In this document: positions 1 to 5,015 of the stretch, in pieces | Position numbering within the stretch: the first letter of the stretch is position 1 | How the letters are laid out: each line of letters begins with the position of its first letter | Assembly (NCBI GenBank): GCA_028290385.1 | Contig: JAQGJZ010000502.1 | Coordinates: forward strand, 1 to 5,974 | From: Enterovirga sp. | Lineage (GTDB): Bacteria > Pseudomonadota > Alphaproteobacteria > Rhizobiales > Beijerinckiaceae | DNA: 5,974 bases | Direction: 5' to 3' | Notes under the pieces: model-generated | Seen by the model: only the letters and a program-made list of their open reading frames with translations | What the model was told of the DNA's origin: nothing | Database searches by the model: none | Made by a program: the position numbers and the translations under genes

Positions 1-72
1 AAGAATCGTTTGAATGAGCTGGCTTGGCAGTGCGGCATCGTTGCTTTCGCGGGCGAGAGCTTTACCCGATAG
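1..72 (+). CDS. possible 3' end of an upstream gene (partial)
   Basis: Frame 1 is open from the first base and ends in TAG at 70-72, giving a 23-residue tail that ends in GIVAFAGESFTR. The composition is ordinary protein-like (mixed hydrophobic and polar, one Trp, one Cys) rather than the Arg/Pro/Ala-rich text of shadow frames in this window. It would leave about 90 bases before gatB. In several alphaproteobacteria a small gene lies just upstream of gatB, but I cannot identify this fragment from 23 residues. It may be no more than a chance open stretch. Confidence 0.35.
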   Translation, partial: KNRLNELAWQCGIVAFAGESFTR

Positions 73-74
73 CG

Positions 75-98
75 CGGTGCCGGTGGGGCGAGGCGCCG
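75..98 (+). terminator. weak GC-rich hairpin after the upstream fragment
   Basis: CGGTGCC at 75-81 can pair with GGCGCCG at 92-98 (seven pairs, one of them T-G) around a 10-base loop. It begins three bases after the TAG at 70-72. No T-run follows, so a role in termination is only a guess from its position. Confidence 0.2.
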
Positions 99-104
99 GG
101 CAGG

Positions 105-132
105 TTGACCCCCGCCCCGCGCCGTCCTTAGT
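105..132 (+). promoter_or_regulatory. candidate sigma-70-type promoter of gatB
   Basis: TTGACC at 105-110 is a five-of-six match to the -35 consensus. Sixteen bases later CTTAGT at 127-132 is a weak -10. Transcription would start near 139, leaving a leader of roughly 23 bases before the gatB ATG. The -35 is good but the -10 is poor, and gatB could instead be read from an upstream promoter. Ahead of the gatB start there is only a weak ribosome site: AGGAAG at 135-140 is too far away, and GGA at 147-149 is minimal. Confidence 0.35.
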
Positions 133-161
133 GCAGGAAGCGAACTGGACCGACCGACATC

Positions 162-1634
162 ATGAACGCCGCCGTAGACCCGAAGAAGCTCATCAAGGGC
201 GCCGTCGACGATTGGGAAGTGATCGTGGGCATGGAGATCCACGCCCAGGTGACGAGCAAGTCGAAGCTCTTCTCGGGCGCCTCGACCGCGTTCGGCGGGC
301 CGCCGAACGATCACGTCTCCCTGGTCGATGCGGCGATGCCCGGCATGCTGCCGGTCATCAACGAGGAATGCGTCGCCCAGGCGGTGCGGACGGGCCTCGG
401 CCTGCAGGCACAGATCAACCTCCGATCCGTCTTCGACCGGAAGAACTACTTCTACCCGGATCTGCCGCAGGGCTATCAGATCAGCCAGTACAAGAGCCCG
501 ATCGTCGGGGAGGGCGAGGTCATCGTCGACCTGCCCGAGGGTGAGACGATCACGGTCGGGATCGAGCGGCTGCACCTGGAGCAGGATGCCGGCAAGTCGA
601 TCCACGACCTGTCGCCGACCGAGAGCTTCGTCGACCTGAACCGGTCGGGCGTCGCCCTGATGGAGATCGTATCCAAGCCCGACATGCGCTCCTCCGAGGA
701 GGCGAAGGCCTATGTGTCGAAGCTCCGGACCATCCTGCGCTATCTCGGCACCTGCGACGGCGACATGGAGAAGGGCAGCCTCCGGGCCGACGTGAACGTC
801 TCCGTGCGGCGCCCCGGCTAGCCGCTCGGCACCCGTTGCGAGATCAAGAACGTCAACTCGATCCGCTTCATCGGGCAAGCGATCGAGCATGAGGCGCGTC
901 GCCAGATCGCGATCATCGAGGATGGCGGCTCGATCAACCAGGAGACCAGGCTGTTCGATCCCGGCCGCGGCGAGACGCGCTCGATGCGCTCCAAGGAAGA
1001 GGCGCACGATTACCGCTACTTCCCGGACCCGGACCTGCTCCCGCTCGAGTTCACCCAGGCCTATGTGGATGAACTCGCCCGGCACCTGCCCGAGCTGCCG
1101 GACGCCAAGAAGGCGCGGTTCATCGCCGAATACGGCCTCACGCCCTATGATGCGGGCGTGCTCGTGGCCGAGCGGGCCTCGGCCGACTTCTTCGAGGCGG
1201 TCGCCAAGGGGCGCGACGGCAAGGCGGCTGCAAACTGGATCATCAACGAGCTGTTCGGCCGCCTGAACAAGGAAGGGAAGGGGATCGAGGATTCGCCCGT
1301 CTCCGCCGCCCAGCTCGGCGCGATCGTGGACCTGATCGGCGAGGCGGTGATCTCCGGCAAGATCGCCAAGGACCTGTTCGAGATCGTCTGGACGGAGGGT
1401 GGCGACCCGCGCGCCATCGTCGATAGCCGCGGCATGAAGCAGGTCACCGACACCGGTGCGATCGAGGCCGTGGTCGATCAGATCATCGCAGCCAACCCGG
1501 ACAAGGTGGAGCAGGCGAAAGCCAAGCCGACGCTGCTGGGCTGGTTCGTCGGCCAGGTCATGAAGGCCACGGGCGGCAAGACAAACCCCCAGGCAGTAAA
1601 TGCGGTGCTGAAGGAAAAGCTCGGGATAGAGTAG
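162..1634 (+). pseudogene. gatB: Asp-tRNA(Asn)/Glu-tRNA(Gln) amidotransferase subunit B, interrupted by one in-frame TAG
   Basis: GatB is the tRNA-binding and activating subunit of cytoplasmic GatCAB, which converts misacylated Glu-tRNA(Gln) (and often Asp-tRNA(Asn)) to the correct amide form using ammonia delivered by GatA. The start at 162 gives GMEIHAQ at residues 23-29, [19 protein letters not shown] at 92-110, HLEQDAGK at 138-145 and the GatB signature [18 protein letters not shown] at 157-174. Codon 220 (819-821) is TAG. The same frame then continues with [30 protein letters not shown] and the C-terminal helical/YqeY-like tail, ending at TAG 1632-1634. Without the stop the protein would be 490 residues, the normal length. 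No frameshift or other lesion is visible. Termination at 219 would remove the end of the cradle domain and the whole tRNA-binding tail. The gene is usually essential where GlnRS is absent, so a sequencing error, a suppressed amber codon or a second gatB copy elsewhere are all possible. I typed it as a pseudogene for the interruption only. Confidence 0.9.
819..821 (+). other. in-frame amber codon within gatB
   Basis: The TAG sits between a Pro-Gly pair and Pro-Leu-Gly-Thr-Arg, at a position where relatives usually carry Glu or Gly. One base change (GAG to TAG) would explain it. The local sequence GGCTAGCC (817-824) is a perfect palindrome containing the rare tetranucleotide CTAG. The base after the stop is C, generally regarded as a weak termination context. 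No ribosome binding site with a nearby in-frame ATG follows; the next in-frame ATG is at 984, so a clean two-part gene is unlikely. Confidence 0.95.
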
Positions 1635-1665
1635 GGCGGGCGAGTATATCGTCGGCCCTCCCAAG

Positions 1666-1681
1666 CTGAACATGCGTTCAG
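1666..1681. repeat. inverted repeat CTGAAC-N4-GTTCAG
   Basis: Perfect six-base arms at 1666-1671 and 1676-1681 flank the four-base centre ATGC, 31 bases after the gatB stop. As RNA it would be a six-pair hairpin with a tetraloop but no T-run follows, so it is a poor terminator. As DNA it looks like a dyad operator. It contains GAAC-N4-GTTC, the form of the Gram-positive LexA site, but alphaproteobacterial LexA is known to prefer GTTC-N7-GTTC, so I do not call it an SOS box. Confidence 0.35.
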
Positions 1682-1728
1682 ATTCCGGCTGTTCTTAACG
1701 CTTTGGAAGTCAGTCGGTCTCCCGGCCC

Positions 1729-1753
1729 GGAACTCGGAACCTTAGCCGGCGTT
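1729..1753 (+). promoter_or_regulatory. EcfG-type general stress promoter
   Basis: GGAAC at 1729-1733 is followed after exactly 16 bases by CGTT at 1750-1753. This is the GGAAC-N16/17-CGTT pattern recognised by the alphaproteobacterial general-stress sigma factor EcfG (SigT in Caulobacter), which is released by the PhyR-NepR switch. Transcription would begin about 1760, leaving a leader of about 35 bases that carries the strong ribosome site of the gene at 1795. A second GGAAC at 1736-1740 overlaps the spacer but is wrongly spaced from CGTT. I see no good sigma-70 alternative in 1635-1794. Confidence 0.6.
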
Positions 1754-1776
1754 CTTCCGCCACCGTAGGGTTCGGT

Positions 1777-1785
1777 AGGAGAGGA
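1777..1785 (+). promoter_or_regulatory. strong ribosome binding site for the gene at 1795
   Basis: AGGAGAGGA ends nine bases before the ATG at 1795. It is one of the strongest Shine-Dalgarno matches in the window. It fixes the start and supports the plus-strand reading over the long antisense frame that covers the same region. Confidence 0.75.
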
Positions 1786-1794
1786 AAGACGCCG

Positions 1795-2760
1795 ATGAGA
1801 ATTGTTGCTCTCGGGCTGGCTGCCGCGTTGATCGGCAGCACTGCACTCGCCCAAACATCCACCGGCTCGGGATCCGGTGCGGCCGGTGGCGCTGCCGGCT
1901 CCGGCTCGAGCCCGGCCGCTGCCAGCCCCAGCAGCTCCGGCGGCGCCTCTGGCGGTGTATCGACCGAAGGCCGCTCCGGCGGCAGCATGAACCGTTCGAG
2001 CGAAAGCCGGTCGAGCGAGCGCAGCGGCAACGCGCAGGCAGGCGCCGAAACGCGCTCCTCGGGCTCGGCCCAGGTCGAGACCGGCTCCCGCCGCGAAACG
2101 GGGACCCGGGTTGGCGTCGACGTTCGCGACCGGCCGTCCTCCGTCGTCCATAGCCGCACCCGCGTGCGCAGCTACGACAGCGGCCCGGATGTCCAGGTCG
2201 TTCATCGCCGTCGCGGCGTCCGCAACGTCGAGGTCTACGAGGACCGGGCTCCGGCCGTGAAGCGCACGGTCATCAAGAAGCGTTACATCGGCAAGAAGAA
2301 GTCGCCGCGGTACGTCGGCAAGAGCCGGCGCTACGTCTCCGAGCCGGCGACGACCGTTCGCCGCCGCACCGTCGTGCGCACCCATTCCGAGCCGGATTCG
2401 GTGACGATCCGTCGGAGCGGCGTGCGCAGCTATGACCGCAGCTCCGTCTCGGTCGGCACCCGTGAGCGCACCGGTGTCTCGGTCGGCGTCCGCACCAACA
2501 CCCGGAACGAGGTCGGCACCCGTGACGGCGGCAATCGCGAGATGACCGGCAACCGCGGTGGAAACCGGATCGATGCCACGGGCAGCGCGTCCGGTCGTGC
2601 GACTGGCTCGACCGAGGGCAACGCCTCCGGCCGGGCTGGCGGCTCCGCTGAGGGCGCCGCCTCCGGTTCGGCTGGTGCGCGGACCTCTGCTCCGACCGGC
2701 GGCAGCGCTGGTGCTGGTGCGACCGGTGCGGCTGGCGCGACCGCCCCGGCGACCCGCTAA
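1795..2760 (+). CDS. secreted basic low-complexity protein with 10-residue repeats, function unknown
   Basis: The 321-residue protein begins with a clear Sec signal peptide (hydrophobic residues about 4-18, cleavage expected after ALA at 17-19), so it should reach the periplasm or beyond. The mature part has three zones. Residues about 20-95 are Gly/Ser/Ala-rich and probably disordered. Residues about 100-250 are rich in Arg, Val, Tyr and Lys, with VRSYD occurring twice, a lysine cluster (IKKRYIGKKKSPRY) and a 10-residue repeat near 218-247 with VG-x-R in register. From about 255 to the end it is again Gly/Ala/Ser/Thr-rich with repeated ASGxA units. It has no cysteine and no catalytic motif that I recognise. 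The strong positive charge suggests binding to an anionic partner such as cell-surface polysaccharide, lipid or nucleic acid, but this is inference. It appears to be a single-gene unit with its own promoter and terminator, probably induced in the general stress response. Confidence 0.8.
   Translation: MRIVALGLAAALIGSTALAQTSTGSGSGAAGGAAGSGSSPAAASPSSSGGASGGVSTEGRSGGSMNRSSESRSSERSGNAQAGAETRSSGSAQVETGSRRETGTRVGVDVRDRPSSVVHSRTRVRSYDSGPDVQVVHRRRGVRNVEVYEDRAPAVKRTVIKKRYIGKKKSPRYVGKSRRYVSEPATTVRRRTVVRTHSEPDSVTIRRSGVRSYDRSSVSVGTRERTGVSVGVRTNTRNEVGTRDGGNREMTGNRGGNRIDATGSASGRATGSTEGNASGRAGGSAEGAASGSAGARTSAPTGGSAGAGATGAAGATAPATR
2446..2535 (+). repeat. 30-base coding repeat (10-residue unit), about three copies
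   Basis: GTCTCGGTCGGC occurs at 2446-2457 and again 30 bases later at 2476-2487. The 15-mer GGTCGGCACCCGTGA occurs at 2451-2465 and exactly 60 bases later at 2511-2525. The units translate as VSVGTRERTG, VSVGVRTNTR and NEVGTRDGGN, with VG-x-R held at the same place. The pattern decays after the third copy. Near-identity at the DNA level suggests recent slippage or unequal exchange. Confidence 0.65.
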
Positions 2761-2787
2761 GCTTCGGCAAGCATCGTTTCTAGACAG

Positions 2788-2822
2788 GGCCCGCCGGTGG
2801 TCCGGCGGGCCTTTGTTCGTTT
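2788..2822 (+). terminator. intrinsic terminator of the secreted protein gene
   Basis: Perfect 10-base arms GGCCCGCCGG (2788-2797) and CCGGCGGGCC (2802-2811) enclose the loop TGGT. They are followed by the T-rich tail TTTGTTCGTTT (2812-2822), starting 27 bases after the stop codon. On the minus strand the same hairpin lies just past the end of the DUF4345 gene but lacks a good T-run, so it may act only partially in that direction. Confidence 0.85.
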
Positions 2823-2830
2823 CCGGAAGC

Positions 2831-3256
2831 TCAGGCGGTCGCGTCTGGCCGCGCAGCCAAGCGGTAGCGGCGCGCAACGCGGCCCTGCCAGAGGCACAGG
2901 ATCGGCGTCACGACGAGCTCCATCGCGAGCGCGCCCAGCATCACGAGTGACGGAATGCCGGTGAGGCCGAGCCCGACGAGCCGTCCAAGCCCGCCCGCGA
3001 CCACGATCAGCGTCAGGCACTGAAAACGGGCCGCCTTTCCCTCGATGGAAGGGATGCAAGACCAGAACAGCAGGCCGATCCCGAGCAGCAGGCCGGACAG
3101 ATAGCGGTAGTGGCTGTCGCCCGAGACGCTGAGCCCGGAATCGCCCGTCAGGGTCGGGCCGAACAGAACGCCGAACAGCCCTGCCGCGATCGGAACGACC
3201 GCTGCCGCGGCGACCACCTTCTGCAGCAGACGCCGTTCCCGCTCGAGTCTGTCCAT
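2831..3256 (-). CDS. DUF4345-type four-helix membrane protein
   Basis: This is a 141-residue integral inner-membrane protein of unknown role. Four hydrophobic segments lie at about residues 13-33, 52-69, 78-98 and 104-123. A charged N-terminus (MDRLERERR) precedes the first. Between helices 1 and 2 it carries GDSHYRYLSGLLLGIGL (46 onward), then CIPSIEGKAARF and GGLGRLVGLGLTGIP. This series is characteristic of the DUF4345 family, and length and layout fit. No enzymatic residues are recognisable. The start at 3256 has a purine-rich ribosome site (GAGGGG, 3267-3262) close upstream. It lies 77 bases behind the small secreted-protein gene on the same strand and could be co-transcribed with it. 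It faces the gene at 1795 tail to tail across the terminator. The family assignment is from memory of its motifs and is fairly secure; the function is unknown. Confidence 0.8.
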   Translation of the reverse strand: MDRLERERRLLQKVVAAAAVVPIAAGLFGVLFGPTLTGDSGLSVSGDSHYRYLSGLLLGIGLLFWSCIPSIEGKAARFQCLTLIVVAGGLGRLVGLGLTGIPSLVMLGALAMELVVTPILCLWQGRVARRYRLAARPDATA

Positions 3257-3313
3257 CCCGCCCCCTCAGGCCGGGACCAGGCCGGCATTCTGGCGCACAT
3301 CCACTCCGGGCGA

Positions 3314-3332
3314 CGCTCGGCGAAGCCGGGCG
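3314..3332 (-). terminator. hairpin directly behind the small secreted-protein gene
   Basis: CGCTCGGC (3314-3321) and GCCGGGCG (3325-3332) pair around a three-base loop. The stem is eight pairs as plus-strand RNA (one T-G), but has one C-A mismatch as minus-strand RNA, which is the direction that matters here. It starts one base beyond the TGA at 3336-3334. There is no T-run, so it may be an attenuating or 3'-protecting stem rather than a full terminator, which would allow reading on into the DUF4345 gene. Confidence 0.25.
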
Positions 3333-3333
3333 C

Positions 3334-3648
3334 TCAGGCCCGGTTGCCCTTGAGCCGAGCGTTGCAACTGCTCCAGAATTGCGGCCACTTCACCCCGCCG
3401 GTCCGGTTCGCGGCCTTGGCCTCCTTCCACTCAGCGCCGCATTTGCGCTGCCGTTCGCGGGCGGCCATCTGGCCCGCGGTCGGCTCCCGTGCGGCGCGTG
3501 CCTTGCGCGGGCTACGGGCAGCCTTGTCGGCGGCAGCGGGCTCGGAGGTCGCGGACGGGGTTTGAACGAGGCCCTGTGCGGCGGCAGGCGGCGCGGCCGA
3601 GAGGCAGGTCGCGAAAAGCGCAGCAGTGAGCAGGCTGAGGTGGCGCAT
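3334..3648 (-). CDS. small secreted protein with conserved Cys/Trp C-terminal motif, function unknown
   Basis: The protein has 104 residues. The N-terminus is a Sec signal peptide (hydrophobic from residue 4, cleavage expected after AAA at about 22-24). A short Ala/Lys/Arg-rich linker follows. The compact tail carries RQRKCGAEWKEAKAA and then KWPQFWSSCNARLKG. The two Cys in this tail could form a disulfide in the periplasm. The arrangement of short Lys/Ala helices with paired Cys loosely recalls PsiF-like repeats, but I do not claim that family. The start at 3648 was chosen because it gives the signal peptide and a good ribosome site (GAGGGAGAG just upstream). The same frame stays open to 4341, but that stretch is antisense to the GST gene and does not look like protein. 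A Cys at residue 15 is not in a proper lipobox. Confidence 0.75.
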   Translation of the reverse strand: MRHLSLLTAALFATCLSAAPPAAAQGLVQTPSATSEPAAADKAARSPRKARAAREPTAGQMAARERQRKCGAEWKEAKAANRTGGVKWPQFWSSCNARLKGNRA

Positions 3649-3684
3649 GTTCTCTCCCTCGGCCGGCGGGCGGCCAGCCGCGCG

Positions 3685-3712
3685 ATCGTAGGGGCGGCGC
3701 GTCCGCTTGCAA
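3685..3712 (-). promoter_or_regulatory. candidate promoter of the small secreted-protein gene
   Basis: Read on the minus strand, TTGCAA (3712-3707) is a four-of-six -35 match, and TACGAT (3690-3685) is a four-of-six -10 match after a 16-base spacer. A start near 3678 would leave about 30 bases of leader containing the ribosome site. It lies in the 150-base divergent region shared with the GST gene. Confidence 0.4.
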
Positions 3713-3766
3713 CCGAGAATTCGTCCCCGCTTCGTCCCGGGAGGGGTTTGGCATAGAAGGAGCCCG

Positions 3767-3788
3767 TCCGCTGTTGCGAGCGGAGGAG
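3767..3788 (+). promoter_or_regulatory. leader hairpin overlapping the GST ribosome binding site
   Basis: TCCGCT (3767-3772) and AGCGGA (3779-3784) form a perfect six-pair stem around GTTGCG. Its right arm takes in the first bases of the Shine-Dalgarno sequence GGAGGAG (3782-3788), which lies 10 bases before the ATG at 3799. A very tentative promoter for this leader is CTTCGT (3730-3735) with an extended -10, TG-G-CATAGA (3749-3757), which would start the RNA about 3764, just before the stem. Confidence 0.35.
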
Positions 3789-3798
3789 TCAAGCGTTC

Positions 3799-4506
3799 AT
3801 GGCAGCCGCCACCCAGCAGCCGATCGAGCTCTATTACTGGCCGACGCCGAACGGCTGGAAGATCTCGATCATGCTGGAGGAATGCGGGCTGCCCTACCGC
3901 GTCGTCTCCGTGAACATCGGCAAGGGCGACCAGTTCAAGCCGGACTTCCTGGCGATCTCGCCGAACAACAAGATGCCGGCCATCGTCGATCCGGACGGGC
4001 CCGGCGGCGCCCCGATTTCCGTGTTCGAGTCGGGCGCCATCCTGCTCTATCTCGGACGGAAGACGGGCCTGTTCTATCCGACGGAAGAGCGTGCGCGGGT
4101 CGAGGTCGAGCAATGGCTGTTCTGGCAGATGGCCGGGCTTGGCCCGATGGCGGGCCAGACGCACCATTTCCGCATCTATGCCCCCGATAAGATCACCTAC
4201 GCGATCGACCGCTACACGAACGAGACGAGGCGGCTCTATGGGGTGCTCGATCGCCGGCTCGCCGACCGCGAATACCTGGCCGGTGCGTATTCGGTTGCGG
4301 ACATGGCGGCCTACCCCTGGGCGAAGCTCTGGGAGCGCCAAGGCCAGGACATCTCAGGTTACCAACACATGCAGCGCTGGCTGCAGGCCATCGGGGCCAG
4401 ACCAGCGGTGCAGCGTGGCCTTGCGGTCAATGCCGAAGATCGCGGCACGACGAACATCAACGACCCCGCCGTGCGGGCGATCCTGTTCGGCCACCGCCCG
4501 GCCTAG
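3799..4506 (+). CDS. yfcG: glutathione S-transferase family protein, YfcG/YghU-like (nu class) disulfide oxidoreductase
   Basis: This is a 235-residue cytosolic enzyme. Residues about 8-92 form the thioredoxin-fold glutathione site and about 98 onward the helical domain. The N-terminal motif PTPNGWK (15-21) matches the nu-class active site, where Thr and Asn (here Thr16 and Asn18) replace the catalytic Tyr/Ser/Cys of other GSTs. ISPNNKMPAIVD (53-64) carries the cis-Pro loop, and FESGAILLYL (76-85) binds the gamma-glutamyl part of glutathione. WLFWQMAGLGPMAGQTHHF and the ADMAAYPW fold motif are typical of this group. E. coli YfcG and YghU bind glutathione disulfide and reduce small disulfides such as 2-hydroxyethyl disulfide, with little classical transferase activity. 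The same is inferred here. It ends in TAG two bases from the end of the convergent DUF2147 gene, with no terminator between. The exact orthologue (YfcG versus YghU or another nu-class member) is not settled. Confidence 0.85.
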   Translation: MAAATQQPIELYYWPTPNGWKISIMLEECGLPYRVVSVNIGKGDQFKPDFLAISPNNKMPAIVDPDGPGGAPISVFESGAILLYLGRKTGLFYPTEERARVEVEQWLFWQMAGLGPMAGQTHHFRIYAPDKITYAIDRYTNETRRLYGVLDRRLADREYLAGAYSVADMAAYPWAKLWERQGQDISGYQHMQRWLQAIGARPAVQRGLAVNAEDRGTTNINDPAVRAILFGHRPA

Positions 4507-4508
4507 CG

Positions 4509-5015
4509 TTATCTGAGGCGCGTCCAGGTCTGCGACTTGCAGATCAGGCCGGCCAGAACGCAGCCCGACAGCTCCAGCTGCCCGGCCGCGATGATCCGCA
4601 TCCGGCCGGTATAGGTGCGCCCATCCAGGGGATTGTAGAGCGCCCCGGTCCAGCCCTCGGCGCCGGGGCGGGCATTCCGGATCATCTGCAAGCCGACGAG
4701 GCTTTTGGCGCGCCTCGTCGGGTCCGGGTTGTGGACGTCCTTCGCCTCGGCGACCGTCCAGATGATGGTGCCGCAGCGCGCGCTGCCGCATGGCGCGATG
4801 CGCACCTGCGAGCGGCCGCCCTCCGTCAGCCAGGTGCCGGCGACATCGGGCGCCTGCGCGCGTGCAGCCCCGCCGCCCAGCGCCATACCGACGCTCGCGA
4901 GCAAGGCCAGCGCGAGGCGCTGGCGCGCTAGCGAGAGCCGACCGGCTCGACGCTCGCCGTCTCGTCGGGCAGGCGCGACCACGATTCGCCGCCACACAGG
5001 AACCCGAGTACGCAT
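4509..5015 (-). CDS. DUF2147 secreted protein, second of a tandem pair (start uncertain)
   Basis: This is an exported DUF2147-family protein of unknown function. The mature domain runs from about residue 55 (PDVAGTWLTEGGRSQVRIAPCG) and contains RCGTIIW, NPDP, LYNPLDGRTYTG and LELSGCVL. It ends at WTRLR. It aligns with its neighbour at roughly 47 of 106 positions by hand and shares all four Cys. A hydrophobic segment, LALALLASVGMALGGG, followed by ARAQ looks like a signal peptide. The ATG at 5015 places 33 Arg-rich residues ahead of it and overlaps the preceding gene by 88 bases, although GAGG sits seven bases before that ATG. Other in-frame starts are GTG at 4997 or 4982, TTG at 4904 and ATG at 4886; the last two spoil the signal peptide. 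Translation is probably coupled to the upstream gene. It converges on the GST gene with a 2-base gap. Confidence 0.75.
   Translation of the reverse strand: MRTRVPVWRRIVVAPARRDGERRAGRLSLARQRLALALLASVGMALGGGAARAQAPDVAGTWLTEGGRSQVRIAPCGSARCGTIIWTVAEAKDVHNPDPTRRAKSLVGLQMIRNARPGAEGWTGALYNPLDGRTYTGRMRIIAAGQLELSGCVLAGLICKSQTWTRLR

Noticed and set aside
14..544. Plus-strand open frame overlapping the gatB start
   Set aside because: It is a shadow frame of gatB: Arg/Pro/Gly-rich, with no recognisable domain and no ribosome site.
984..1634. A separate gene made from the C-terminal part of gatB, starting at the ATG at 984
   Set aside because: It has no ribosome site, and the conserved GatB sequence is continuous from codon 221 well before this ATG. 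It is the same gene after the amber codon.
1633..1661. AGGGC/GCCCT stem just after gatB as a terminator
   Set aside because: It has only five pairs with a long loop and no T-run.
1667..1680. SOS (LexA) box, GAAC-N4-GTTC
   Set aside because: The spacing fits the Gram-positive LexA site, not the GTTC-N7-GTTC form used in alphaproteobacteria, and the neighbouring genes are not DNA-repair genes.
1678..2877. A 399-codon minus-strand open frame opposite the secreted protein gene
   Set aside because: It is Arg/Ala/Gly-rich text typical of antisense frames in GC-rich genes. It has no ribosome site, signal or motif, and the plus strand has a signal peptide, strong ribosome site, promoter and terminator.
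3649..4341. Upstream in-frame extension of the small secreted protein to an ATG at 4341
   Set aside because: It is antisense to the well-recognised GST gene, and it would bury the signal peptide that begins at 3648 with its own ribosome site.
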